Source: Fidelibacterota bacterium (GTDB lineage Bacteria; Pseudomonadota; Alphaproteobacteria; Rhodospirillales; Rhodospirillaceae). Taken from it: DNA of 64,000 bases. Below the pieces are notes generated by a model, which was not told the origin of the DNA, did not search any database, and was given only the letters and a program-made list of their open reading frames with translations. This document shows, in pieces, positions 14,900-23,796 of the stretch; position 1 is the stretch's first letter, and each line of letters opens with the position of its first letter. The stretch covers positions 1 to 64,000 of the forward strand of contig CANJMF010000004.1 in NCBI GenBank assembly GCA_947475895.1, written 5' to 3'. The position numbers and the translations under genes are program-made.

Positions 14900-16209
14900 T
14901 AGGCTTTGGGTCGTCCGATACAGATGTAAGTGAAGCCCGCCGCTTTCATATCGGCCGGCGTATAGACGTTACGCAGGTCGACCATAATCGGCGTCTTGAG
15001 CAGAGATTTCATCCGCTTTGTGTCCAAATTACGGAACTGATTCCATTCCGTCAAAACGACGACCGCGTCGGCGTCTTTCATGGTCTCGTAACCGTCATTA
15101 CAATACGTGATGTCGGGCAGCATTTTCTTGGCTTCGTGCATCCCTTCAGGGTCGTAGGCCTGGATCTTCGCACCCGCCTGGGTGAGCGCCGGGATAATGG
15201 CCAGGCTGGGCGAATCCCGCATGTCGTCGGTGTTGGGCTTAAAGGTGAGGCCCAGAATCGAGATGGTTTTTCCGGCCACGCTGCCACCGCACGCAGCGAT
15301 AATCTTGTCGGCCATGTCGCGCTTGCGCTTATCGTTGACCGCCACAACGGTTTCGATGATGCGCAGCGGCGCGCCGTAATCCTGCGCGGTTTTCACCAGC
15401 GCCAAAGTGTCCTTGGGAAAACACGAACCGCCGTAGCCCGGGCCGGGATGCAAGAACTTCTTGCCGATGCGGCCGTCAAGACCAATGCCGCGCGCCACAT
15501 CGTGCACGTCAGCTCCGACCTTTTCGCATAGGTCTGCAATTTCATTGATGAAGGTAATCTTCGCCGCCAGGAACGTATTGGCCGCGTATTTAATCAGCTC
15601 GGACGTTTCCAGCGACGTGAACAGGATCGGCGTTTCGATCAAGTACAGCACGCGATACAGCTGACGCATCACTTTCTGCGCACGCTCGGTCTCCGCACCG
15701 ATGACGACGCGGTCGGGGCGCATGAAATCGTTGATCGCCGAACCTTCGCGCAGGAATTCCGGGTTCGATACCACATCAAATTCCAACTCGGGCCGCGCCG
15801 CTTTGATAATGCGTTCGACTTCGCGCCCCGTGCCCACCGGCACGGTCGACTTGGTCACGATGACGGCATAGCCCGTTAACGCGCCGGCAATGTCCATGGC
15901 CGCGCCGTAAACATACGACAAGTCGGCGTGGCCATCGCCGCGACGGCTGGGCGTACCAACCGCGATGAACACAGCATCGGCGCCCGCAATCGCTTGCTTA
16001 AGATCGGTGGTGAAGGTCAAACGCCCCTGCTCGACGTTATTCTTGACCAACTCATCGAGGCCGGGTTCGTAAATCGGAATTTCGCCCTTCTTTAAGCGCT
16101 CGATCTTGGACGCATCGCGATCAACGCAGACGACATCGACACCGAATTCCGAAAAACAAGCCCCCGAAACTAAGCCGACGTACCCCGTACCGATCATCGC
16201 AACGCGCAT
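14899..16209 (-). CDS. ugd: UDP-glucose 6-dehydrogenase
   Basis: It oxidises UDP-glucose to UDP-glucuronate using two NAD+. The 436-residue protein begins with the Rossmann loop GTGYVGL, has the NPEFLREGSAIND substrate-loop signature in the middle, and the active-site cysteine in GYGGSCFPKDTLAL (about residue 260). The C-terminal UDP-binding domain is complete. It lies between galU (six bases upstream) and manB (one-base overlap) in one leftward operon. Confidence 0.96.
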   Translation of the reverse strand: MRVAMIGTGYVGLVSGACFSEFGVDVVCVDRDASKIERLKKGEIPIYEPGLDELVKNNVEQGRLTFTTDLKQAIAGADAVFIAVGTPSRRGDGHADLSYVYGAAMDIAGALTGYAVIVTKSTVPVGTGREVERIIKAARPELEFDVVSNPEFLREGSAINDFMRPDRVVIGAETERAQKVMRQLYRVLYLIETPILFTSLETSELIKYAANTFLAAKITFINEIADLCEKVGADVHDVARGIGLDGRIGKKFLHPGPGYGGSCFPKDTLALVKTAQDYGAPLRIIETVVAVNDKRKRDMADKIIAACGGSVAGKTISILGLTFKPNTDDMRDSPSLAIIPALTQAGAKIQAYDPEGMHEAKKMLPDITYCNDGYETMKDADAVVVLTEWNQFRNLDTKRMKSLLKTPIMVDLRNVYTPADMKAAGFTYICIGRPKA

Positions 16210-16215
16210 CGTATT

Positions 16216-17091
16216 TTACTCCTCAAGTAGCTTTTTCAGTAGCGGCCGCAGGCGTGGCTCCATATCCGGATGCGCCAAACCGAACGCGACGTTGGCTTCG
16301 ACGAAGCCCACGCGCGTGCCGCAGTCGTAACGTATTCCTTCGAACCGCAAACCGTGAAACGGCACGGAGCTGAGCGTGCGATTCAGTGCGTCCGTGAGTT
16401 GGATTTCATTTCCGGCACCTTTCGTCTTCTTATCGAGCTCTTTGAAGACGATGGGATCGAGCACATAACGCCCGATAATGGCTAAAGTTGACGGAGCACT
16501 TTCGGGAGCGGGTTTTTCGACAAGGCCTTTGGCCTTTGCGAGCGATCCCTGCTCCGACAACACATCAAGAATACCATAACGGTTTGTCTGATCGCGCGGC
16601 ACGTCTTCAACGGCGACGACGTGGCCGCCGACGCGCGCATGCGCATCGATGAGCTGTTTAATGCACGGCGTTTTCGACAGCACCATGTCGTCGGGAAGTA
16701 TGACCACGAACGGTTCATCACCCACGAGCTGCCAAGCGCACCACACCGCGTGACCAAGGCCGAGCGGATTTTCTTGAATGACGGTATGGATTTTGCCGGG
16801 CGGCAAGCTGGTATCGCGCACCAACTTCAGTTCCGCCGTCTTGCCTTTATCGCTCAGTTGCTTTTCCAAACTCGGGTGCGCGCTAAAATGCGCGCCAATG
16901 GATTCCTTGCCCTCGGCGCTGACGAAGATGAACTCTTCGATCCCGGCCGCACGGGCCTCTTCCACCGCATATTGAACGACTGGCTTATCGATGACAGGGA
17001 TCATCTCTTTCGGGATGACCTTCGTCGCGGGAAGAAAGCGCGTGCCCAGCCCAGCCACGGGCAGCACCGCCTTACGCACGCGTTGACTCAT
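16216..17091 (-). CDS. galU: UTP-glucose-1-phosphate uridylyltransferase
   Basis: It makes UDP-glucose from UTP and glucose 1-phosphate. The 291-residue product has the nucleotidyltransferase signature AGLGTRFLPATKVIPKEM near the N-terminus and the FVVILPDDM metal-binding motif, and is of normal length. It is the first gene of the galU-ugd-manB operon; the order supplies substrate for the next enzyme. The 297 bases upstream are shared with a rightward phage-like gene. Confidence 0.96.
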   Translation of the reverse strand: MSQRVRKAVLPVAGLGTRFLPATKVIPKEMIPVIDKPVVQYAVEEARAAGIEEFIFVSAEGKESIGAHFSAHPSLEKQLSDKGKTAELKLVRDTSLPPGKIHTVIQENPLGLGHAVWCAWQLVGDEPFVVILPDDMVLSKTPCIKQLIDAHARVGGHVVAVEDVPRDQTNRYGILDVLSEQGSLAKAKGLVEKPAPESAPSTLAIIGRYVLDPIVFKELDKKTKGAGNEIQLTDALNRTLSSVPFHGLRFEGIRYDCGTRVGFVEANVAFGLAHPDMEPRLRPLLKKLLEE

Positions 17092-17337
17092 TAAAAACCC
17101 TCTTGGGAAAACGGTTCAGCTTCGGGTTGGCGAACACAACGCCAACGAGCGGGTTTTGTGCCATGCAAACGTACGATTTGGCAACCGGGGCGGAATATTA
17201 CCCTTTGTTTTCGCAGTGGAAAATCGACGCCCGAATTCACGCCATTCCAAATTCAGCAGTAAATCGGCCCGGCAGTTGAAAATCGCATTTCTCCGCGCTT
17301 ATTACGAATATCGCATTTTATTGCTTTACACGCGTTT

Positions 17338-17343
17338 TATAAT
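17338..17343 (+). promoter_or_regulatory. Putative -10 element for the phage tail-like gene
   Basis: TATAAT lies 46 bases before the ATG at 17389, in an AT-rich patch (about 17290-17360) unlike the surrounding GC-rich sequence. No good -35 hexamer stands 16-18 bases upstream, so the promoter may be weak or activator-dependent. Confidence 0.35.
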
Positions 17344-17388
17344 GCGTATATTGAATGCATTCACCGCTTGCACATTCCAAGGACTTTC

Positions 17389-18129
17389 ATGGTCGACACC
17401 CCCACAACGCGCAATCGCCTGCGCAAACAGGAGTTGGGCAGCAACACCAACACCTGGGGCGACACAAAATTAAACGAAGTGCTGGACGGCATCGACCAGG
17501 CCATGGATGGCGTGCTGTCGATTACGCTGACCAGCGACTACACCCTCTCGACCGTCAACTACACCGTTGCCGACGAAGGCAAGCGGCGCGTGTTGAAATT
17601 CACGGGCAGCTTGAGCAGCGCTGTGAGCGTGACGATCCCTTCCCTCGAACACGAATACGCTGTGATGAACGCCGCCGGAGCGGCCGTGACGGTGAAGACT
17701 TTCGCCGGCGTGGGTGTTGAAATTCCCACCGGCTATCAGGCGCGCGTGTATTGCGACGGGATCGACGTATTTAACGGCTCACCCACCGTGTTGCCCGGCA
17801 GCGTGCGCGTCGCGGGCAAAATCCGAAACGTGACGGCGGGAACCGAAAGCACCGACGCCGTGAACAAAACGCAGATGGAAAGCGCAATTGCGCTCGCAGC
17901 TATTCCGGCAACGCCGGGCACGGTACGGAATTCGAGTGGCGATACGACGGCGGGGTATCTCAGCCAGAAAATTGCCGTAACGGGCTCGCTCGTTCTGACA
18001 ACACTCAATCCCGGCGCCAACGAGCAGGCGCAAATTTCATTCACGCTCGATGAAGGGCAGACCGCTCTCTACGCAGGAGTTATGGCGCTATGGGTACCAC
18101 TTATTCAGGCTGCCGTTGTCGGGCTATAG
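17389..18129 (+). CDS. Phage tail-fibre-like protein
   Basis: The ATG at 17389 follows AAGGA by five bases. The 246-residue product opens with TRNRLRKQELGSNTNTWGDT, a head sequence seen in structural proteins of phages infecting Proteobacteria, followed by Thr/Val-rich beta structure (VTIPSLEHEYAVMNAAGAAV) and a variable C-terminal part. No signal peptide and no other phage gene are nearby. It may be a domesticated tail gene, a prophage relic, or part of a satellite spread over the genome. It lies between the galU operon and a GSCFA pseudogene. Confidence 0.65.
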   Translation: MVDTPTTRNRLRKQELGSNTNTWGDTKLNEVLDGIDQAMDGVLSITLTSDYTLSTVNYTVADEGKRRVLKFTGSLSSAVSVTIPSLEHEYAVMNAAGAAVTVKTFAGVGVEIPTGYQARVYCDGIDVFNGSPTVLPGSVRVAGKIRNVTAGTESTDAVNKTQMESAIALAAIPATPGTVRNSSGDTTAGYLSQKIAVTGSLVLTTLNPGANEQAQISFTLDEGQTALYAGVMALWVPLIQAAVVGL

Positions 18130-18468
18130 AGTATCCAAAATCGGTCCGTCTTTTCGAACAGCAGGCCATCGATTGCGAAGCCAGCAATTACGAACTTGCT
18201 AGCAGCCTCCCTTAGGTCGGAGAAATCAGCGGACGTTCAAGGGTATCTTGACATAATACAGACGACACCGCTTATGGCGGCGCGTGCCACCGGTTTTGTT
18301 TGACACTTGGTGCGTAATTAACACCCTAAAAAGCGCCGAAAGTCCCTCCATGAGGATGGAAAATGACCTACCAAGCCTCAACTTCACTCCACGGAAGCTT
18401 ATTGGCGATGGGGCGTTGTAATTTAGGTGGAACCGACGCGTCGGCACATGAATACTTCGCAGGGGAGT
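18130..18468. other. Gene-free stretch after the phage-like gene
   Basis: About 340 bases. A 73-codon leftward frame at 18226-18447 has no ribosome binding site or recognisable similarity, and I do not accept it. No terminator, tRNA or repeat is evident. Confidence 0.3.
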
Positions 18469-19403
18469 CTACGCCTCGAAATACTGCTCGATAAACAGTT
18501 TGGTAACCAAATCCAGTATCTCGGGATCCACGTGACGGTTGTCAGAAGCTGTACCGGTCCCAAAGAACGGCCCGACATGGCCGCCTAACCAGCGAATAAT
18601 TTCAAAGGAAGGCCAGTACGAAATATTCGGAATATTTTCTCGCAAAATCGTCTCTTTAGCTACTCTTAAGAATACTTTTAGATAAACAGTCCTGTCCGAA
18701 AACAGACCCGTGGCCCATCGATATCTTCAATGGGACCGGCGAGAGCGATATCGCGATATGGAGTTCGGGATTTACGCCTCGAACATTGGAGATGATGGCG
18801 CGGGTGTACTCGCATACTTCGGAAACTGAGAACATGCGCCACGACGTGTCGAGGGTAATCTTTCCCGAGGTGTTGTGATCAGGTTGATTCCCAAAATCTT
18901 TGTAGCGCCACACCGAGCGTTAGTACCATAAGACTTGCTGCCTTAAGTGGCGGGAGGCCTTCCGCATATGCGGCAGATGCATTGACTATTTTTGATATAA
19001 TCGCGTTAGTTACGCGAGGTGTGTTATTAGCCTCTTCGATACGGAGAACTTTTGCAGGCATTCCAACTCTAGCGAGAGAGTCTGCGATGTGCTCGGCAAA
19101 GCACGAGCCGACGGTAATGACTTCGGAACCGCGATGCAGAAAAGGCGCTGCCGGTACATAGTCCGGAAAAATATATTTTTCTATCGACTGTCGAAGATCT
19201 CTGAGATCGTCGGGCAGTAACGGAAAGCGGTTGGCGGAGGAAAATATCGGTTTCATATGCTTGGCAATCCATGGGTCTAGTAAAACCATACCGCTTACCA
19301 CAAGCATTTTCAAAGATGCTGGGAGGCGGTTATAGTCTGTGATAGCCCCCACCTCCTGCTCGCCAATTGACGCTGCAGCTAAAAAGGTTCGGGCACTGAT
19401 CAA
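18469..19403 (-). pseudogene. GSCFA-domain protein, broken by two frameshifts
   Basis: The N-terminal frame (19403-18879) carries VITVGSCFAEHIADSLAR, the motif that names the family. A second frame (to about 18656) continues with EVCEYTRAIISNVRGVNP and HIAISLSPVPL, the conserved middle of the domain. A third, unmistakable, continues VFLRVAKETILRENIPNISY, then WPSFEIIRW and GTASDNRHVDPEILDLV, to the TAG at 18469. So almost a full-length gene exists, but the frame changes near 18900 and near 18665. GSCFA proteins belong to the SGNH-hydrolase-like group and often sit in polysaccharide loci. I infer recent decay, since the pieces are well conserved; sequencing errors are the alternative. Confidence 0.75.
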
Positions 19404-19409
19404 TTATTT

Positions 19410-19901
19410 TCAGCCCAACAACACATCCTTCGCCTGGTTTACTTTGGCGGCGAGGTAGTCGGTGCCGCCGCGGTCGGGGTGAAGTTGGCCGATGACGCGC
19501 CGGTAGGCAGCTTTTACATCTTCGTCGCTTGCGCCGGGCTGCAGGCCCAAGATGCGATAGGCCTCGTCCGGCGACATCGGATCGGGTCGGCGCGCGGGTG
19601 ATGCGTTTTCCGCGCCCGCGTTAGCGCCTGCGGCATCTTTCTTTCGAAACATATCGCGGAACTGTTTGCCCATCTGCACCATGCTGAACACGCGCATGCC
19701 CCACACCACTAGCGCCGCCAGCCCTGCGAGTGCCGCGTCGATGCGCCCGGTCGCTACAAGCACCAAGAGCAGCAATACGACGATGGCGATCGCACCCCAC
19801 GGAAGGGATTTGCGCACGTTCTTCGTGTCGGCGTTGGAAAACCACCGCACTAAAGTGAATGCGGCATAGACCGCGACGAAACCCAGGATCAACGGCAACA
19901 T
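19410..19901 (-). CDS. Membrane J-domain protein, Pam18/Tim14-like
   Basis: The 163-residue product (ATG 19901) has two N-terminal hydrophobic segments (about residues 1-17 and 35-75), a charged linker, and a C-terminal J domain. The HPD tripeptide is in GQLHPDRGGTDYLAAKVNQA. That stretch is very close to the J domain of mitochondrial Pam18/Tim14 (HPDxGGxxYLAAKxNEAK), as in other alphaproteobacterial membrane DnaJ-like proteins. The J domain would stimulate DnaK at the inner face of the membrane. It begins 17 bases after mipZ ends, in the same direction. Confidence 0.8.
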   Translation of the reverse strand: MLPLILGFVAVYAAFTLVRWFSNADTKNVRKSLPWGAIAIVVLLLLVLVATGRIDAALAGLAALVVWGMRVFSMVQMGKQFRDMFRKKDAAGANAGAENASPARRPDPMSPDEAYRILGLQPGASDEDVKAAYRRVIGQLHPDRGGTDYLAAKVNQAKDVLLG

Positions 19902-19918
19902 GATGTCTACATGTTCAC

Positions 19919-20734
19919 TTACATGCGGCCCGCGATGCTGACCTGCGGTGCATCGAGCTGTTCCGGCATGCCCAGCGCCTGGAGCAAATTGCGCATCTCC
20001 TGGCGCGCGGCCACGTGCGACATAGCGACGCCGCGTTTGTCGGAGAGCGTGGCCAGGTCTTCCGCCGTTAATCCTTCGAGGAACAGTTCGCGATAAATCA
20101 CGCGCTCGAAAATTCCCTCCGCCATGCGAAAGCCGATGCGCTTCGACAACTCGTCGAGCAGCTTCCCCATGAGGCGCTTGTTGCGTGCGTTGAGCTGTCC
20201 CAACCGGTTGCGCACGACCACCCAATCGATGGAACCGCCGTCGCGCTTCGCCCGCGCCTGTTTGGCTTTCCAAACTTGTTCGGCGTAGTGGCTGGGGTGG
20301 CTGATCGATTGCTTCACGGGGTCCACATGGCCGATGACGTCAAGATCGATCAGGCTGTCGTTCACCGGCGTTACGAGAACATCGGCGAAAGCATGACCGG
20401 CTTGCGACAGCAGGCTCTCGTGACCCGGCGTGTCGATGATGATGATCTGCTGCCCACTCATAAGTTCGATGGTGCGCATGAGCTCCAGCTCGTCAAGCTG
20501 ACCGGGCGCGGGCGCGATGGCCATATGAACCGGCATGGGCAGCGGATGGCCGTTGCGCTCGGCGAATTTGCGGCGGTTTGCTACATAGCGCGACAAAGTG
20601 CCTTGGCGGGCGTCGAGGTCGATGGTGGCAACTTTCAGGCCACGGTTGAGCAGTGCCACCGTGGTGTGCATGGCAAGCGTGGACTTGCCGGTGCCGCCCT
20701 TCTCGTTCCCAAAGACAATGATGCGCGGAGTCAT
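19919..20734 (-). CDS. mipZ: Division-plane positioning ATPase MipZ
   Basis: MipZ forms a gradient from the ParB-bound pole and keeps FtsZ away from it in Alphaproteobacteria. The 271-residue protein has the deviant Walker A GNEKGGTGKST at residues 9-19, switch II IIDTPG, and long stretches collinear with Caulobacter MipZ: VTPVNDSLIDLDVIG, IDWVVVRNRL and RVIYRELFLEGLTAEDL. These place it in MipZ rather than ParA or Soj. parB is not in the window. It is followed by the J-domain gene and diverges from the FAD oxidoreductase gene. Confidence 0.93.
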   Translation of the reverse strand: MTPRIIVFGNEKGGTGKSTLAMHTTVALLNRGLKVATIDLDARQGTLSRYVANRRKFAERNGHPLPMPVHMAIAPAPGQLDELELMRTIELMSGQQIIIIDTPGHESLLSQAGHAFADVLVTPVNDSLIDLDVIGHVDPVKQSISHPSHYAEQVWKAKQARAKRDGGSIDWVVVRNRLGQLNARNKRLMGKLLDELSKRIGFRMAEGIFERVIYRELFLEGLTAEDLATLSDKRGVAMSHVAARQEMRNLLQALGMPEQLDAPQVSIAGRM

Positions 20735-20834
20735 AAGCTGAAACTAACGTTTCGTTGGCGCAGTGGGTACAATTATGTGGAGTTGACGGGCCGAAAGCTC
20801 ATGCCCACACTTGGAAGCGCTTTAGGGAGCCAGC

Positions 20835-21932
20835 ATGGATTCAGTGGATTGCGTCGTGATCGGTGCCGGGGTCGTGGGGTTGGCGGTCGCGCGCGCCATG
20901 GCCCGCAAGGGCCGCGAAGTGCTGATCCTGGAATCCGAGGATGCATTCGGCACGGCCACCAGCTCGCGCAACAGCGAAGTGATTCACGCGGGCATTTTCT
21001 ATGCCCACGGCAGTCTGAAAGAACGCCTTTGTATTGAAGGCCGCGACAAGCTTTACGCCTTCTGCGACGCTTACGGCGTGACGTGCAAACGCACCACCAA
21101 GCTTGTGTATGTCAGCACCGAGGACGAACTGCCGGCGCTGAAGAAGCTTCAAACGCATTGCGCCGAGGCCGGCGTACCCATGATCTGGTTGACGCAGGAA
21201 GATGCCCGGGGCCTGGAGCCGAACTTGAAATGCGTTGCAGCACTTCACTCCCCTATGACCGGTATCGTCGACAGCCATGCTTACATGCTGGCCCTTTTGG
21301 GGGACGCGGAAAGCCATGGCGGAACCATCGTTTACAACAGCCCGGTGGTGGGCGGCCGGGGCAGCGATAGCGGCGTCATTCTGAACGTCGGCGGCGCCGA
21401 GGGAATGGAGTTGGAGGCCCGCACGGTGATCAATTGCGCCGGACTTGGCGCGCAAGGCATTAGCCGCAACATCACCGGCATTATACCGGCCTCGATCCCG
21501 CCGCAGCACTACGCCAAGGGCAATTACTTTTATCTTTCCGGCAAGCCGCCGTTCTCGCGCTTGATCTATCCCCTGCCCGGCAAAGCCAGCTTGGGCCTTC
21601 ATTACACGCTCGACCTAGCCGGCCAGGGGCGTTTCGGCCCGGACATCGAATGGGTCGATACGCTCGACTACAAGGTAAACGAAGCACGCGAGCCGGTGTT
21701 TTACGCCGAGATTCGTAAATATTGGCCGGACCTGCCGGATGGGGCCTTGCGCCCCGGCTACAGCGGAATTCGCCCGAAAATTCAAGGGCCTGGCGAGTCT
21801 GCGAAGGATTTCGTCATCCAGACGCCCCAGGAGACCGGCGTTAACGGTTTCCTCGCCCTTTACGGCATAGAGTCACCAGGGTTGACCTCTAGTCTCGCCA
21901 TTGCTGACGCAGTGGCGGAGCGCGTGACGTGA
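20835..21932 (+). CDS. FAD-dependent oxidoreductase, L-2-hydroxyglutarate oxidase-like
   Basis: The 365-residue product has the N-terminal FAD-binding GAGVVGLAVARAMARKGREV loop and the DAO-family layout. TSSRNSEVIHAGIFY near residue 45 and the C-terminal GIESPGLTSSLAIA are typical of the LhgO/YgaF branch (L-2-hydroxyglutarate oxidase). Likely reaction: oxidation of a 2-hydroxy acid with electrons passed to oxygen or quinone. Substrate is inferred from subfamily resemblance only. Its TGA overlaps the GTG start of the next gene by two bases, implying translational coupling to a secreted GH114-like protein. Confidence 0.82.
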   Translation: MDSVDCVVIGAGVVGLAVARAMARKGREVLILESEDAFGTATSSRNSEVIHAGIFYAHGSLKERLCIEGRDKLYAFCDAYGVTCKRTTKLVYVSTEDELPALKKLQTHCAEAGVPMIWLTQEDARGLEPNLKCVAALHSPMTGIVDSHAYMLALLGDAESHGGTIVYNSPVVGGRGSDSGVILNVGGAEGMELEARTVINCAGLGAQGISRNITGIIPASIPPQHYAKGNYFYLSGKPPFSRLIYPLPGKASLGLHYTLDLAGQGRFGPDIEWVDTLDYKVNEAREPVFYAEIRKYWPDLPDGALRPGYSGIRPKIQGPGESAKDFVIQTPQETGVNGFLALYGIESPGLTSSLAIADAVAERVT

Positions 21933-23185
21933 AACAGGCATTTTTATTAGGCACGGCAGCGATCGTATTAGGGCTTTCAGCGGGACAGGCGTGGTCCGCT
22001 GAAGCCACAGTGGCGCCCGCGGACGTAGCGCAACAGCCGCAGCGCCCGCTCGGCCCCCCGCCCGGTGTCGGCAACGGCCTCGAAGGCACACAAACCGAGG
22101 CGCCGGCTAAGCGCGATGAACCCAACATTATTATCGTGCCTCAGCCTCAGGCCCGTCCGTCGGACGCGCCCAAGCTGCAGGACCGCACCAACACGCTGTT
22201 GGGCGAGACCGAAATTCTCGACATTCCGCTTGGCGAGATTCCCAACTATCGCGAATCCATGCGCAACATCGTCGAAGACTTGGCGACCTACGCACATGCG
22301 CGCAATCCGAAATTCGTAGTCGTCACGCGCGGCGGGTTTGACCTTCTGAGTTGGAGCCGGCGTGAATTTGACCTGGAGCAGGTCAAAAAAGATCCGATGG
22401 CGAAGTCAAATATGGGCGCAGTGATGCCGCTCGGTATGACGATGCGCCGTTACCTCCAGCGCGTCGACGGCGTGATATTGAATGGTCAGCTCTGCGCGCC
22501 CTTACGCGTGCCGCAAGACGATCTCGCCGGCATGATGAAGCAAGGCGTGAAATTTCTTTCGATTGAGCACTGCCGCGACGAGCAGATCGGTACGCAAGCC
22601 CTTCAAGCAGCGCAACGCGTCGGCATTGTTGCGCACGTCGACACAGACGCCGAAGACCTTTTCGCCAAAGTGCCGCGCAAGCGCCCGGTGCCTGAAAATG
22701 CCGGTAACGTGCAAAGCCTCGCGGACGCCAAAAACATGTTGGTGATGACCGAGAGCCACAGCTTCTCGGACCGCGAGGATTGGATCGAATCCATGCGCGC
22801 CAATAACTACGACGTGCTGGTCACCGACGGCTTTTTCCGCGGCAATCAGTCGCTGACCAAGGACGACGTGCACCGCCTCAAGTTCAAAGAACTCGGCGCG
22901 CGGCGCTTGGTACTGGCGCGCATCAACGTCGGCCTCGCCGAAGACGAACGCTTTTATTTCAAGCGCGAATGGCGGCCGGGTCAGCCCAGCTGGATCCGCG
23001 CTTTCGATTCCGATCAACCCGGCGCTTACGTCGTCGAGTATTGGAACCCGGCCTGGAAAGCCATCATCGGTAAATATTTTGCCGGTATTATGGAGCTTGG
23101 GTTCGACGGAATCGTTGTCGACGGTGTCGAAGCCTATCGCCGTTGGGAATTCATGACCCCCATCGATTCCAAGAAGCGGGATTAA
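21929..23185 (+). CDS. Secreted GH114-like (TM1410/alpha-1,4 polygalactosaminidase type) protein
   Basis: A GTG at 21929 overlaps the preceding stop. The 418-residue protein has a signal peptide (to about residue 23), a Pro/Gln-rich linker, and a TIM-barrel-like domain. RESMRNIVEDLATYAHARNP and the C-terminal GIMELGFDGIVVDGVEAYRR match the GH114/TM1410 family, in which the GFDGIxxDxxxxY segment closes the barrel. Family members hydrolyse galactosamine polymers or are uncharacterised; I infer a role in extracellular polysaccharide. Coupling with an FAD oxidoreductase is unusual. Confidence 0.65.
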   Translation: MKQAFLLGTAAIVLGLSAGQAWSAEATVAPADVAQQPQRPLGPPPGVGNGLEGTQTEAPAKRDEPNIIIVPQPQARPSDAPKLQDRTNTLLGETEILDIPLGEIPNYRESMRNIVEDLATYAHARNPKFVVVTRGGFDLLSWSRREFDLEQVKKDPMAKSNMGAVMPLGMTMRRYLQRVDGVILNGQLCAPLRVPQDDLAGMMKQGVKFLSIEHCRDEQIGTQALQAAQRVGIVAHVDTDAEDLFAKVPRKRPVPENAGNVQSLADAKNMLVMTESHSFSDREDWIESMRANNYDVLVTDGFFRGNQSLTKDDVHRLKFKELGARRLVLARINVGLAEDERFYFKREWRPGQPSWIRAFDSDQPGAYVVEYWNPAWKAIIGKYFAGIMELGFDGIVVDGVEAYRRWEFMTPIDSKKRD

Positions 23186-23250
23186 TTCCCGCTCCCCTCC
23201 TCACGGCGGGCGCGTTAACGTACGCGCGAAGCACCCCGTGGAGAATTTTC

Positions 23251-23796
23251 ATGAACTGGTCCTATGTTGCGCCGATCGCGCTTTTGCTGTGCTCGAACGT
23301 CTTCATGACATTTGCCTGGTACGGGCAACTCAAATATCCATCGGCAACGCTATGGATCATCATACCGATTAGCTGGGGGATCGCTTTCTTCGAGTATTGC
23401 CTTGCGGTTCCGGCGAACAAGATTGGTCATACGGTCTATTCGGCCGCACAGCTCAAAACCATGCAAGAAATCATCACGCTCTTAGTGTTCGCGGTCTTCT
23501 CCGTCACGTACTTAGGTGAGGCGATCCGGTGGAATCACGTTGTCGCTTTTGGCTTCCTCGTGGGTGCCGGCTTCTTTGCGTTCCATAATTGGGCGCAACT
23601 TCAACGCGGACGCATAGCGAACGCGTCCGAAACGCATAGCGTCGAGGGGAGTCCGATTGCGCGCATCGAGGAATGGGAGAATCGGCCAATCACCACGATG
23701 TGGTTTTGCTATCGGCGGGCGATACGCATTCCATCCCACCCATGTCCCGACCACTCCCGCGACGAAAACAAATGGTGTCGCCGGGGAAAGATATAG
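23251..23796 (+). CDS. DMT-superfamily membrane protein, DUF486
   Basis: ATG at 23251 follows GGAG by about seven bases. The first 115 residues are a complete DUF486 protein with four membrane segments and the motifs VFMTFAWYGQLKY, EYCLAVPANKIGH and GAGFFAFHNW. Typical family members stop soon after that last motif, but this frame runs on for about 66 residues of Arg/Trp/Cys-rich sequence without similarity, overlapping the convergent gene. I infer loss of the normal stop codon. Function: presumed small transporter-like protein, substrate unknown. Confidence 0.8.
   Translation: MNWSYVAPIALLLCSNVFMTFAWYGQLKYPSATLWIIIPISWGIAFFEYCLAVPANKIGHTVYSAAQLKTMQEIITLLVFAVFSVTYLGEAIRWNHVVAFGFLVGAGFFAFHNWAQLQRGRIANASETHSVEGSPIARIEEWENRPITTMWFCYRRAIRIPSHPCPDHSRDENKWCRRGKI

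Noticed and set aside
18226-18447. 73-codon leftward frame after the phage-like gene
   Set aside because: No ribosome binding site and no family resemblance; could be chance in a gene-free stretch.
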